From the NCBI RefSeq assembly GCF_000760695.4, contig NZ_JHEG04000001.1:8283123-8347122 (forward strand): a DNA stretch of 64,000 bases, given 5' to 3'. A program made the translations under genes and the position numbers. Numbering within the stretch: the first letter of the stretch is position 1; each line of letters starts with the position of its first letter. Below the pieces are notes generated by a model, which was not told the DNA's origin, searched no databases, and saw only the letters and a program-made list of their open reading frames with translations. Positions 27,001 to 35,873 of the stretch are shown in pieces. The DNA comes from Tolypothrix bouteillei VB521301. Its GTDB lineage: Bacteria; Cyanobacteriota; Cyanobacteriia; Cyanobacteriales; Nostocaceae.

Positions 27001-28861
27001 TCGTGAGGATGCTCCGGGCGAAAAGCATCTTGTAGCTTATGTTGTACTCGCTCGTAACTGTTTGTTGGCATTTTCTACTTCTCAATCCCCAATTTTCCAA
27101 GACGAGCAAATTCTGCAATGGCAGATGCTTTATAACGAAACCTACAATCAACAGGCTACAGTTTTAGAGCCAATATTTAATATTACGGGATGGAATAGCA
27201 GTTATACAAATCAACCTATTCCACCAGAACAGATGCGGGAGTGGGTGAACAATCAAGTCAATCAAATTCTGGCTCTGCAACCCAAGAAAGTGCTAGAAAT
27301 TGGTTGTGGAACGGGTTTGTTGCTCTTTAAAATTGCACCTCACTGCATCCAATATTGTGGAACGGACTTTTCCAAGTCTGCACTCAATTACATACATCAG
27401 CAACTATCAAATGTAGAAACTAACCCCCTCTCGCCTTCAAATCATGTCAAATTGTTTGAAAAAGAAGCGACGGATTTTGAAGGAATCGAAGCAGGGACTT
27501 TTGATGCGATCGTTCTCAACTCAGTCGTGCAATATTTTCCCAGTATTGAATATCTTTTACAGGTGTTAGAAGGTGCTGTGCGTACCACTGCGCCTAGCGG
27601 TTTTATATTTATAGGAGATGTCCGCAGTTTGCCCTTACTGCAAGCCTTTCATGCATCGGTACAACTATATCAAGCAGAACCCGCCCTGACGCGAGAAAAG
27701 CTGCTACAGAGGGTACAAATGCAAGTTTTTCAAGAAACAGAGTTAGTTATCGATCCAGCTTTTTTCCATGCATTAAGGCAGCACTTTCCAGAAATTAGCA
27801 GTGTCGAGATTCAATTGATGCGGGGATACTCGCAAAACGAATTAACTCAATTTCGTTATAACGTTATTCTTCATATTGGTGTTGCAACAAATCCCTCTGA
27901 CTCACTCGGTAACGCAGGGCTTGAGAATTCTCCTGCTTTTCAACAGGAACGGAGGGAATGGATCGACTGGAATAGCGATCGCTTAACACTTTCCGCACTG
28001 CGTCAACTATTAACTGAGGAGCAACTAGAAACTGTAAGTATCACCAACGTGCCAAATGCAAGAGTCATAGCCGCTGTAAAAACAGCACAATGGTTGTCAG
28101 GCGCAGAAGATTTTAAAACGGTGGCTCAAATGCGAGAGGCGTTGCAAAGCTTCCATAATGTAGGAATCGATCCAGAAGATTTTTATCTTCTAGGTGAAGG
28201 TTTGCCTTACAAAGTTAATATCAGTTGGTCGGATGCAAATCATGAAGGATGCTACGACGTAGTTTTTATCAAACAAGGGAGCCATATAACAACTTCTCAA
28301 GCCAACTCTTCCTCACGTCTGTGGCATTCTTACGCAAATAATCCCTTACAAGCAACAGCAGCACGTCAATTGGTACCGCAATTACGGATGTATACAGCAC
28401 AAAAGCTACCTGAGTATATGGTTCCATCAGCTTTTGTTGTCCTAGACTCTCTACCTTTAACGCCTAACGGTAAAATTGACTACCGAGCTTTATCTATACC
28501 TAACAATATAAAACCAGAATTAGCAAGTGGTTATATTGCTCCTCAGACTGAAGTTGAAAAAGTACTGATAAAAATTTTTGCAGATGTTTTGGGAATTAAG
28601 CGATTGAGTATCCGCGATAACTTTTTTGAATTGGGCGGTCATTCGTTACTTGCAACTCAAATCGTTTCTAGAGTGAGGGACGCTTTTAAGGTAGAGTTAC
28701 CTTTGCGTAGCCTGTTTGAAGCACCGACAATTACAGAATTATCTCAGGTAATAGAAAATTTAAAAGATGGCAAAGAAAAAAATCAAGCTCCAGCTTTAGT
28801 TCCACTTTCTCGTGAGAGTCGGCGGATGAAGTTATCTTCTTTAAGAAAAGATAGCCTATGA
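24032..28861 (+). CDS. Non-ribosomal peptide synthetase, docking-C-A-NMT-PCP
   Basis: The 1609-residue enzyme starts with a TubC-type docking domain (about 1-52), then a condensation domain with intact HHIISDG (about 208-214), an adenylation domain (from about 560; YTSGSTGKPKG near 711, NYGPTEN, TGDLVRY), an N-methyltransferase inserted before the end of the A domain (VLEIGCGTGLLLF near 1087), PNGKIDY near 1479, and a carrier protein (NFFELGGHSLLATQ, Ser near 1538). Pocket residues read by eye are D-A-W-F-L-G-N-V-V-K, a leucine code. It should therefore add N-methyl-leucine. The tail VPLSRESRRMK is a C-terminal docking-like motif, so it is probably an internal module of a chain. It is 18 kb from the first NRPS and 7 kb from the third. 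Confidence 0.92.
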   Translation: MTLKIIEFLSYLRSLDIQVFLEDDLLRCNAPQGTLTPILQAKIQAQKAEIIAFLKSTHDAIHQTITPIEPISRTGTFPLSFAQQRLWFLDQLVPNNPFYNVPAALRLTGTLDVTALEQTFQKIVQRHEALRTIFVLRDGQPVQIVVPSLAIALPVIDLQKQPQVERETEAQKLITQEAQRPFNLSTGPLLRIMLLRLDREEHILVLNMHHIISDGWSIGVLIREIAAFYTACRDAAYDVAANLPELPIQYPDFAHWQRQWLQGIGMNNRSPLQIQLDYWRKQLDGLSVLSLPTDKPRPTHPTYRGARQFLKLPKNLSLALETLSQQEGVSLFMTLLAAFQILLYRYTNQEDIAVGSPIANRNRSEIEGLIGFFVNSLILRTHLSGNPSFRSLLSQVREVALGAYAHQDLPFEQLVEELHPERNLNQNPLFQVVFALQNAPMSALELPELTLKPIPFDSATTRFDLEFHLWERNPQNGLWVDNSEGISGFVIYSTDLFEDATISRMLEHFQILLENIVDNPEQRIAEIHLLSKAEQHQLLLEWNNTDTEYPQDKCIHQLFEEQVQQQPDAIALVFEGIKTHHDTSLQLTYGELNKRSNQLAHYLKERGIDTEVLVGICVERSLDYVIGMLAVLKAGGAYLPLDPAYPSERLSFMLADAGASIVLTQERWLNHLGKQNFQVICLDKDWEKIAQQREDNLTGKTAVHNLAYAIYTSGSTGKPKGVAIEHKGLLNLVFWHQKAFAISPNDKATQISGVAFDASIWEILPYLSAGASLYFPDEEIKYFPEKLQDWLISKAITISFLPTPIAEKLLSLPWSDNTALRILLTGGDKLHQYPATPVTFQVVNNYGPTENTVVTTSGEVTATQQTNTVPPIGRAIANTRVYVLNSHLQPVPIGVPGELYIAGDGLARGYLNHPELTQAQFLENLPNIPFLPEKKLYKTGDLVRYRADGNLEFLGRLDEQVKIRGYRIELGEIEAALNQHPAVTQTVVVAREDAPGEKHLVAYVVLARNCLLAFSTSQSPIFQDEQILQWQMLYNETYNQQATVLEPIFNITGWNSSYTNQPIPPEQMREWVNNQVNQILALQPKKVLEIGCGTGLLLFKIAPHCIQYCGTDFSKSALNYIHQQLSNVETNPLSPSNHVKLFEKEATDFEGIEAGTFDAIVLNSVVQYFPSIEYLLQVLEGAVRTTAPSGFIFIGDVRSLPLLQAFHASVQLYQAEPALTREKLLQRVQMQVFQETELVIDPAFFHALRQHFPEISSVEIQLMRGYSQNELTQFRYNVILHIGVATNPSDSLGNAGLENSPAFQQERREWIDWNSDRLTLSALRQLLTEEQLETVSITNVPNARVIAAVKTAQWLSGAEDFKTVAQMREALQSFHNVGIDPEDFYLLGEGLPYKVNISWSDANHEGCYDVVFIKQGSHITTSQANSSSRLWHSYANNPLQATAARQLVPQLRMYTAQKLPEYMVPSAFVVLDSLPLTPNGKIDYRALSIPNNIKPELASGYIAPQTEVEKVLIKIFADVLGIKRLSIRDNFFELGGHSLLATQIVSRVRDAFKVELPLRSLFEAPTITELSQVIENLKDGKEKNQAPALVPLSRESRRMKLSSLRKDSL

Positions 28862-29088
28862 GCATCCGTAATAGGTTAAGGAAATTGAACTCTCAAGAGG
28901 AGCAAAGGTTTCAGGAAGAAATTGGTACACTAAAAGAACAAGACAAAGAGGGAATTATGGAAATTGTTACTAGTTGGGAAAGACGAGCAACATTACAGGC
29001 AACACAATCTCTTGGCTTCTGTCCACAAGTTGTGATGCTCAATAAATCCAGATTTTTTCATAAAAATTTATACATGAACAAAAATTAG
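28858..29088 (+). pseudogene. Rpn/DUF4351-type nuclease C-terminal remnant
   Basis: The 76-residue frame overlaps the NRPS stop codon (ATGA). Residues RKLNSQEEQRFQEEIGTL and EGIMEIVTSWERRA resemble the region near the C-terminus of cyanobacterial PD-(D/E)XK Rpn-family proteins ('LNAQEE..F..E', 'IVTSW'). The nuclease domain is missing and the end (CPQVVMLNKSRFFHK) is unrelated. The overlap with the NRPS gene seems to be an accident of the insertion or deletion that joined them. A real small partner protein cannot be excluded. Confidence 0.45.
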
Positions 29089-30897
29089 TTATGAGCGGAT
29101 GGGGAGTTGAATAATAAACTCAGTTCCTTTACCAAGAGTCGAGAAACATTCCAATTTGCCTTTATGTTTTTCGGTAATAATTTGATAGCTAATTGCCATA
29201 CCCATACCTGTTCCTTTACCTACAGGTTTAGTGGTGAAGAAGGGGTCAAAGATGCGGTTTTGCACTTGTTGGGTCATTCCCGGTCCATTGTCTGCTACTG
29301 AAATTTCTATCCACTGGATATCTTTCACTGCTGTACGGATAGTAATCTGGCTGGGGTTTTCCTCGATCTGTTGATACGTGCGTTTGGCATTCACCTCTTC
29401 CAAAGCATCTATCGCATTCACTAAAATATTCATTAACACTTGATTGAGTTGTCCGGGATAGCATTCTATTTGGGGTAAGGAACCATAGTCTCTCTTCACT
29501 TCAATAGCCCGACATTCTGGTTTGTCCTTTAAACGGTGTTGCAGAATCAACAGCGTACTTTCAATTCCCTCATGAATGTCCACAGTTTTAAACTCCGCTT
29601 CATCCATGCGGGAAAAGTTTCGTAGCGATAGCACAATGCTACGAATTCTATCAGTTCCCATTTTCATAGAAGCCAACATCTTCTGCAAATCCTCAACCAG
29701 AAACTCTAAGTCAATTTCCTCTGCTAGCGCTTGAATCTCTGGATCGTTGCTTAGATAGCGTTGCTGATAAAGCTGTAGCATCCTCAACAAATCTTGCATA
29801 TATTTGTTGAGGTGGCTAATATTACCGTGAATAAAATTAACTGGGTTATTGATTTCATGGGCGACACCTGCAACCAGTTGACCCAAACTAGACATTTTTT
29901 CACTTTGAATCATTTGGAATTGGGTGTGTTGAAGTTCTTGGAGAGCATTTTTTAATTCCAGAGTGCGTTTGTCAACTCGTTGCTCTAATTCTTCATTTGC
30001 TTGTTGAAGTTCCAAGGCTGCTTGTCTGTTTTCATGAATAACCGCAGACAATAGCAAGGTTGATAACGCAATGACTCCTACAAAAGATTGTAGTAGGACT
30101 AAAGATTCATTCACTGATGGTCGGACAAATGACCCAAAACCTTTAGCGGTTCCCCAAATTGCAATTCCTGACATAATGACTATCAACAGAGTAACTTCCT
30201 TATGTTGAAAGCGAAATGCCGACCATGCCAATAGGGGAATCAGCATATACTCTACTGAATATTCTCCGCTAAATGCCACGTAAGTAATGACAGCTGTTAG
30301 GAATAGTAAAAGAGCAAGCTCGATAATCCAGAATTTCCTAAACTGTCTCAATTGTCTGGAGCGCTTGCTCCAAGTCAACAGTACTGGTGTTACTAGAAGC
30401 ATACTGATGACAATTGATGTCCACCAAGACCACCAACTTTCTCCATAAGCTGTCCAAGAAGCAACACCATTCAGACAGAGAACGGTTGTAGCAAGAGTTG
30501 TAGTCAATAAGGGGAAAGCCATGATGACTCCCACAAACTTAAACACATCTTGAGAGCGATTCAAAAAATAGTAATGTCCGATGAAATGATAGATACCAAA
30601 AGTCACAAGCAGTGGATCGAACAGGTCGATTATTGAAATGGAAACGCTAACTAAAAAATTTTGATAAATTAAGAAGGAGTTGATCAGCAATTCACTTAAC
30701 AAGATAGCAGGCCAAATGCGATACCCCAGCAATAAAACCGCTGATAAGTAAATGCCAGCTGTAGGCCAAACCACTGTTACACCATTCTTGAAAGCCAGTG
30801 ATAAGGCTACTTTACTAACACAAAAGTGAATAACAGGCAAAGCCAGTATAGTCAAGAACACTGTCCGGTCTGAGGCAATTGGTAAGCGCGGTTTCAT
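29089..30897 (-). CDS. MASE1-domain sensor histidine kinase
   Basis: The membrane-bound kinase has an N-terminal MASE1 sensor region (about residues 10-290, eight or so helices, with the KNGVTVVWPTAGIYL motif), a coiled coil (about 290-330), a dimerisation helix with the phosphorylated His in GVAHEINNPVNF (about 350), and an ATPase domain: NAIDALEE, DNGPGM, GKGTGMGMAISYQI. MASE1 ligands are mostly unknown. ATG 30897 (MKPRLPIASDR) gives the usual N-terminus; a GTG at 30939 is an alternative. No response regulator is adjacent; the HD-GYP protein is divergent about 600 bases away. The gene lies tail to tail with the NRPS/Rpn end. Confidence 0.88.
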   Translation of the reverse strand: MKPRLPIASDRTVFLTILALPVIHFCVSKVALSLAFKNGVTVVWPTAGIYLSAVLLLGYRIWPAILLSELLINSFLIYQNFLVSVSISIIDLFDPLLVTFGIYHFIGHYYFLNRSQDVFKFVGVIMAFPLLTTTLATTVLCLNGVASWTAYGESWWSWWTSIVISMLLVTPVLLTWSKRSRQLRQFRKFWIIELALLLFLTAVITYVAFSGEYSVEYMLIPLLAWSAFRFQHKEVTLLIVIMSGIAIWGTAKGFGSFVRPSVNESLVLLQSFVGVIALSTLLLSAVIHENRQAALELQQANEELEQRVDKRTLELKNALQELQHTQFQMIQSEKMSSLGQLVAGVAHEINNPVNFIHGNISHLNKYMQDLLRMLQLYQQRYLSNDPEIQALAEEIDLEFLVEDLQKMLASMKMGTDRIRSIVLSLRNFSRMDEAEFKTVDIHEGIESTLLILQHRLKDKPECRAIEVKRDYGSLPQIECYPGQLNQVLMNILVNAIDALEEVNAKRTYQQIEENPSQITIRTAVKDIQWIEISVADNGPGMTQQVQNRIFDPFFTTKPVGKGTGMGMAISYQIITEKHKGKLECFSTLGKGTEFIIQLPIRS

Positions 30898-31235
30898 ACT
30901 TTCAAGAGTAAAAATTTCATGTGGCAAAACAGATGCCACAGTATACTTACTTAGAATTCCCTAAAAAACTAGCTAATTAACACTGAACCAGTGTTTGCCA
31001 CGACGTTAATACATATTGATAACAGCAACAAAGTATAAATGTTCGGTACACGTTTAGCTATAGATGGCTTGGTAGTTACTCGGATTATTCATACCCTTAA
31101 TCAAGACAGCGTAAATTATCCATCTTTTCAGTCACCTACAAACGAGTACAACGAGGCAAAAGTCAAAAGAAAGCACTCTTATGTTGTCAGCTGTTTGGTT
31201 CTAGTCTATTGCGATCGCTCCCTAACACAGTAAAA

Positions 31236-31406
31236 TTACTTAGGTTTTTCTATTTCTTCATTCGCACCACTAATCTTTACCCGCCTAGAAGTAACCATAA
31301 TAACAATCTAAGTACCCACACCTCCCACAAGCGTTCCATGTGCTAAAAAATTATTTGATTCCGTAGTAAATGCCAGCAAGTCTTTGAGGAGGTAAACTAC
31401 CGCCAT
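31236..31406 (-). pseudogene. Possible small broken gene, unrecognised
   Basis: On the minus strand ATG 31406 opens MAVVYLLKDLLAFTTESNN and reads to an in-frame TAG (31308-31310). Beyond it the same frame continues sensibly (MVTSRRVKISGANEEIEKPK) to a TAA. The hydrophobic GTLVGGVGT-stop-IVIM segment looks like a membrane helix interrupted by a nonsense codon. I do not know the family. The rest of the 30898-31528 gap shows no gene. Confidence 0.3.
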
Positions 31407-31528
31407 GCTATTATTGCTCAATTTTGTATTGCTACCATCAACCAAAATCTATCAAGTACAGGTAAGTACTTTGGCTGAATGTTATTTTACTAACAGCTTT
31501 AACTCAACACTTATAGGAAAACTTTAAG

Positions 31529-33313
31529 ATGTACAGATTGAAACTCGACCCCAAGACGCGTATTTCTTATACATATTTCTTAATATCTACAGCCTGGATT
31601 GTTGTCACAGATATCTTGTTTGCTAAAGGAGATTTTCGGCAAGCAGTCTATCAATCTTGTAAAGGATTGCTGTTTGCAGCTATTACAGCCTATCTACTCT
31701 ATCTTCTGATTGACAAGCATTATGGAGCAAAGCAAAAGATTCAGAGAGAACGGAATGAAGCTATAGAAACTTACACCCAATTGTTTGAACAACATGGGCT
31801 TCCCCAACTGCTTATCGATCCTTTGCATGGCAAGATAGTACAGGCAAATGATGCAGCTGCGACCTTCTATGGTTGGAGTCAGGAAACACTCTGCTCAATG
31901 AGCATTTCTGAAATTAATCTCTTGAGTGAAGATGAGGTATTTTATGAAATGGCTGCGGCGCGATCGCAACGTCGCAATCATTTTAAATTTATTCATTGTC
32001 GGGCTAACGGTGAGACTCGTGATGTTGAGGTTTACTCACATCCGGTGCAATTACACGGGCAAAAACTGCTTTATTCCATTATTGTTGATGTATCTGAGAA
32101 AAAGCAAGCTCAAGTTGCGCTTTTACGGTATAATCAATTGCTCAAATCGCTGGTTGCATCTATCCGAGCCATAATACGACATCGCGATCGTCAAGGAATT
32201 GCAGATGCTGTCACGCAAGCATTGGTTGAACAAGGAAAGTATGCAATGGCATGGATTGGAGAAGTACCGGACAATCCCTCAATACCGATCGCACTGCTTT
32301 CCAAATGGGGTGACACTGGAGGTTATCTCGATCGGCTCGAAATCACTTGGGACAATACAGAGACAGCTGAAGGACCAACGGGGAGAGCAATAAAACTGGG
32401 TAAGCCTCAAACTTCTAGAGATATTAATAATGATGAGAGTTATAAGGTGTGGCGTCAGTCAGCTTTAAATAGTGGTTTTCGTTCATCAGCCGCTTTCCCC
32501 CTATTTCATACAGGTCGAGTTGTGGCTGTACTCAACCTTTATTCAAGCGAATCCAATGTCTTTGATGATGAAGAAATGTATTACCTTGAAGCGTTAGCAG
32601 GAGATTTATCTCGTGCTCTGTTTATGACTGAAAGCCTACTTGAATATGAGAGAATTGATGCTGAAAGACTCGCAGCTATTTCTCGTTCTAAAGAAGCTTT
32701 GCTAGAAGCAGTGGCTGCGCTATCGGAAACGCTTGAGGTCCGTGACCCCTACACAGCAGGTCACCAACGGCGTGTGGCTTGGCTGGCGATCGCGATAGGC
32801 AGACAGTTAGGATTAACGACACAGAGGTTAGAAGCCCTTAATATAGCTGCTCTCCTTCACGATATTGGTAAAATTTCCATACCATCTGAGATTCTCTCAA
32901 AACCAAGTCGGCTCAGTCTTATTGAGTTTGAACTGATTAAACAACATCCTCAGGTAGGAGAGGAGATTTTAAGAAAAGTTTCCTTTGAATGGCCCATAGC
33001 AACTATTGTCGGTCAACACCACGAGCGCGTAGATGGAACTGGATATCCGCGTGGTTTAATAGGTGAAGAAATTATGGAAGAATCCCGTATCTTATCTGTT
33101 GCCGATGTCATGGAAGCTATGATATCCCACAGACCCTACCGTCCGGGGTTATCGTTAGAGCACGCTTGCCTGGAACTGGAAAGTAATATAGATAAGAAAT
33201 ATGATGTCAATGTTGTGAATGCTTGTATAAAAATCATGAGAGAAGGTGGTTACCAATATCTGGGAATGTCTGGAGAACCAACAGATTCCATTTGGCTAAA
33301 ATGTATTCCTTGA
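31529..33313 (+). CDS. PAS-GAF-HD-GYP protein (putative cyclic-di-GMP phosphodiesterase)
   Basis: The 594-residue protein has two N-terminal membrane helices (about 14-65), a coiled coil, a PAS domain (about 85-195; AAATFYGWSQETL), a GAF domain (about 215-370) and an HD-GYP domain (about 390-575). The HD-GYP motifs are complete: HDIGK (about 450), HHERVDGTGYPRGL and DVMEAMISHRPYRP. The family hydrolyses c-di-GMP. Signals are probably sensed by PAS and GAF. It is divergent from the MASE1 kinase, so the two may be functionally linked, and is followed by the peptide/ATP-grasp pair about 190 bases on. Confidence 0.88.
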   Translation: MYRLKLDPKTRISYTYFLISTAWIVVTDILFAKGDFRQAVYQSCKGLLFAAITAYLLYLLIDKHYGAKQKIQRERNEAIETYTQLFEQHGLPQLLIDPLHGKIVQANDAAATFYGWSQETLCSMSISEINLLSEDEVFYEMAAARSQRRNHFKFIHCRANGETRDVEVYSHPVQLHGQKLLYSIIVDVSEKKQAQVALLRYNQLLKSLVASIRAIIRHRDRQGIADAVTQALVEQGKYAMAWIGEVPDNPSIPIALLSKWGDTGGYLDRLEITWDNTETAEGPTGRAIKLGKPQTSRDINNDESYKVWRQSALNSGFRSSAAFPLFHTGRVVAVLNLYSSESNVFDDEEMYYLEALAGDLSRALFMTESLLEYERIDAERLAAISRSKEALLEAVAALSETLEVRDPYTAGHQRRVAWLAIAIGRQLGLTTQRLEALNIAALLHDIGKISIPSEILSKPSRLSLIEFELIKQHPQVGEEILRKVSFEWPIATIVGQHHERVDGTGYPRGLIGEEIMEESRILSVADVMEAMISHRPYRPGLSLEHACLELESNIDKKYDVNVVNACIKIMREGGYQYLGMSGEPTDSIWLKCIP

Positions 33314-33501
33314 GATTCTGTCCCTTGCTAGAGGGAATAGCAGTTGTCTCTAGTCTTAACTTGTCTAAGTAATACCATTTTGGATGAGTGGATGAATGGA
33401 TTGAGGAAGCCGTGCTTAGACTTCATCTCAATCAACTATCTGTCGCATTCTTTTTCAATTTGGTGTAAGTGAGTTTATGCAAGTTAAGCCAAGAGGTCAA
33501 A

Positions 33502-33732
33502 ATGTCTCAGGAGCCATGTCAGCCCATCAACTTATCAGTCCATGAAAGTTCTGACCCAAGTGTCATCGATCCATCAGCACATAAAAAAGAATCTGAGAAC
33601 ATGAATGAGTTGAATGACTCCGTTCATGATAGCGAAAACGTAGATGTTCCCATTCCAGGGCTGTCTGATGAAACTAACGATTCCAATCCAGTCGATCGTC
33701 AACTCGGGATTATCAGCCGAACCGCAGGTTAA
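33502..33732 (+). CDS. Small acidic Ser/Asp-rich peptide, candidate RiPP precursor
   Basis: The 76-residue peptide begins MSQEPCQPINLSVHESSDP at ATG 33502, with AGAGG upstream; a GTG at 33469 is also in frame. It is rich in Asp, Glu, Asn and Ser, has one Cys, no hydrophobic segment, a DVPIPGLSDETNDSNP stretch, and ends ISRTAG. I do not recognise the family. It is followed 92 bases later by an ATP-grasp ligase gene on the same strand. Small acidic peptide plus ATP-grasp is the layout of ribosomally made peptides modified by ATP-grasp enzymes, so a precursor role is plausible but unproven. No graspetide core motif such as TxKYPSD is present. Confidence 0.5.
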   Translation: MSQEPCQPINLSVHESSDPSVIDPSAHKKESENMNELNDSVHDSENVDVPIPGLSDETNDSNPVDRQLGIISRTAG

Positions 33733-33824
33733 ACTAATAAATAATTATCAGCGATCTTAAGCAGAAAAGTACTGTGCGGGCGCAGAGCCTTGCGCCCCTA
33801 CTCACCACTAACCACTAACTATTA

Positions 33825-35099
33825 ATGAAATCAACATACAATTTTCAAGACTTTAAGGGAAATTCTTTTTCCGATCTCTTTGCTAAAGACATCAAAGATT
33901 TACGGTATGGATTGCTACCTAACTACCCTGCAACTGCAGCTTGGGCTGCTTATCCCAACACAAAAAAATTCTTTCTTCAAGACGGTAGTAGTGAAGCGAA
34001 TAAAACACCTTTTGACAAACTTTGCCAGAAAGAACCTTGGAAAAATTTGGCAGTTTTAGGTGACCTTGTACCGGGAATTACCATTGTTCAACCGCCAAAG
34101 TTACTGATTCAATATTGGCAGGAACACTTTGGATTTAGCTACTCAAATTTGGAACTCTTACATTGTTCTGTTTATCTTGATGAACTCAGCCAAAGCGATC
34201 GCTTTGACAAATTGATTGCTCTTTTCCCCTTCGATCGCCTGAAACCTGAAAAACACGCTGTCGATCCAGACACTCACTACCGCTTGTTAAACAAAGTCAC
34301 GCTAGCCGATCTCGGAGTGCAATGTCCGAAATATGAAAGCTACAATCTGCATAACTTCAATCTTGACGATATTAAGTTACCAGAAAAATTTCCCTACCTC
34401 ATCAAAACTTCCCACGGGCTTTCGGGAGAAGGGACTTATATTATTAGAAGCACCAGCGATCTGAATTACTGCTTTGATGAACTGAGGAAGTATCTTGATA
34501 TTAAACTGCTAGATACAATTATTGTCTCTGAGTTTGTTAAAAATGTGGTAGAAAATTACTGCGTACAATTCTACCTGAACAAGACGGGAGAGATTGTGCT
34601 TGTGGGAACTACAGGACAACTCGTTACTCCAGACGGAAACTATTTAGGAGGATTAATTCACTACCGCGCAACAGATATGAGCAAGTTCTATGAAATGATA
34701 GCTGCTATTGGAAAGTATGCTTACGAGCAGGGCTATTTTGGTATGATTGGCTTTGATGTATTGGAAGATAAAGACGGACAGCTTTATGCGATCGATGCTA
34801 ACTTCCGAATCAATGGCTCAACCCCACTCTGCTTGCAGCGCCAAACCTTGTTAGGATTGGGAAAAGAAGTCGCTAAATACTCTTCCAATTACCGCATGAG
34901 TGGAACGCTAGACTTCATTCTCACAACTTTGAAATCAGAACTAGATCGCAAAGACTTTATCATCCTATCAGCCTTAGAGAAAGTCAAATACGGAAATATA
35001 TATACAGAAATTTACGGAATTGTCAGTGGAGAATCAATTGAGGAAATGCAGTACATTGAGAAGAAGTTACAATCTAAAGGATTGCAATTGCTAAGTTAA
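33825..35099 (+). CDS. ATP-grasp ligase
   Basis: The 424-residue protein has an N-terminal domain (1-150), an ATP-grasp fold (about 150-360) with PYLIKTSHGLSGEGTYII (nucleotide-binding loop), TIIVSEFVKNVVENYCVQFY, and the metal site GFDVLEDKDGQLYAIDANFRINGS, and a C-terminal domain ending in an SGESIEEMQYIEKKL helix. Such enzymes activate a carboxylate as acyl phosphate and join it to an amine. The size and extra C-terminal domain recall PGM1-type peptide ligases better than microviridin ligases (about 320 residues), but this is from shape only. The neighbouring small peptide is a possible substrate. It lies between two NRPS genes. Confidence 0.75.
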   Translation: MKSTYNFQDFKGNSFSDLFAKDIKDLRYGLLPNYPATAAWAAYPNTKKFFLQDGSSEANKTPFDKLCQKEPWKNLAVLGDLVPGITIVQPPKLLIQYWQEHFGFSYSNLELLHCSVYLDELSQSDRFDKLIALFPFDRLKPEKHAVDPDTHYRLLNKVTLADLGVQCPKYESYNLHNFNLDDIKLPEKFPYLIKTSHGLSGEGTYIIRSTSDLNYCFDELRKYLDIKLLDTIIVSEFVKNVVENYCVQFYLNKTGEIVLVGTTGQLVTPDGNYLGGLIHYRATDMSKFYEMIAAIGKYAYEQGYFGMIGFDVLEDKDGQLYAIDANFRINGSTPLCLQRQTLLGLGKEVAKYSSNYRMSGTLDFILTTLKSELDRKDFIILSALEKVKYGNIYTEIYGIVSGESIEEMQYIEKKLQSKGLQLLS

Positions 35100-35285
35100 G
35101 TAATTAGGGATTTTCAAGAAATAAATTATCTAATTTTGTGGAACGGGCGTCCTCTTTCCTTTAATAATTGGCGCTCTTGAAGCCTCGCAGTCCCCTCAAC
35201 GGAAGGAACGCCCCTCCGGTTCACCAAAAAATATTTGGGGCTATCAAACATTCCATACTTGAAAGCACAATCTTGAATAGGTAAC

Positions 35286-35612
35286 TTAGATTAAGTTGTC
35301 AGCAGTTGCTATTAATTCTACTTTAATCAGTCTAGTAAGAATTTCAATCAATCCCTCGGTTGTATCTATATCTATCCCTTCTAAAATTTCAATAGCTACA
35401 AACACAGAGTCCTTGTTATTCGGGTATTTTGAAGTTATTTGATCGATAATTTTTTCTACAACCAATAATGATGCTAGCAAAGAACACGGTTTATACATAG
35501 ACTGAGCAGTCACATTATTAACTAAAATTAATCTAAGTAATCTTTTTTCTGAAAGACTTAAATGCTCAAGGGTGTAACCGAATTTTTCACATAGCAGTGT
35601 AATTTGTGGCAT
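35286..35612 (-). CDS. Hypothetical protein, 108 residues
   Basis: Unrecognised. It is predicted mostly helical: MPQITLLCEKFGYTLEHLSLSEKRLLRLIL, then a Leu/Ile-rich centre and an acidic stretch (EILEGIDIDTTEGLIEIL). No signal peptide or membrane segment is clear. The frame is open to 35654, but the extra N-terminus looks less protein-like, so I prefer 35612. It is convergent with the ATP-grasp gene and divergent from the third NRPS. Confidence 0.5.
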   Translation of the reverse strand: MPQITLLCEKFGYTLEHLSLSEKRLLRLILVNNVTAQSMYKPCSLLASLLVVEKIIDQITSKYPNNKDSVFVAIEILEGIDIDTTEGLIEILTRLIKVELIATADNLI

Positions 35613-35873
35613 ACACTGTGACCTGAATAATGATGTCAATAAGCATATGTACAAAAGGTGTGATTTGAGTGAAGATTTGATAAAGATTTATTAAGTAACG
35701 AGGTTGAGCCCAGTTTATTTACCTGCACCTACTGAGTCAATAATATTGCTATAATGGTAAACTGGGTTAATTTGTTGTTAAATAATTTTGCCTCTCTCTT
35801 TGCGTCTTTGCATGAGATTTAATGTAACTATTGAGCTAGATATTATTAATAAATCTAAATTATTCAGCAGCTT

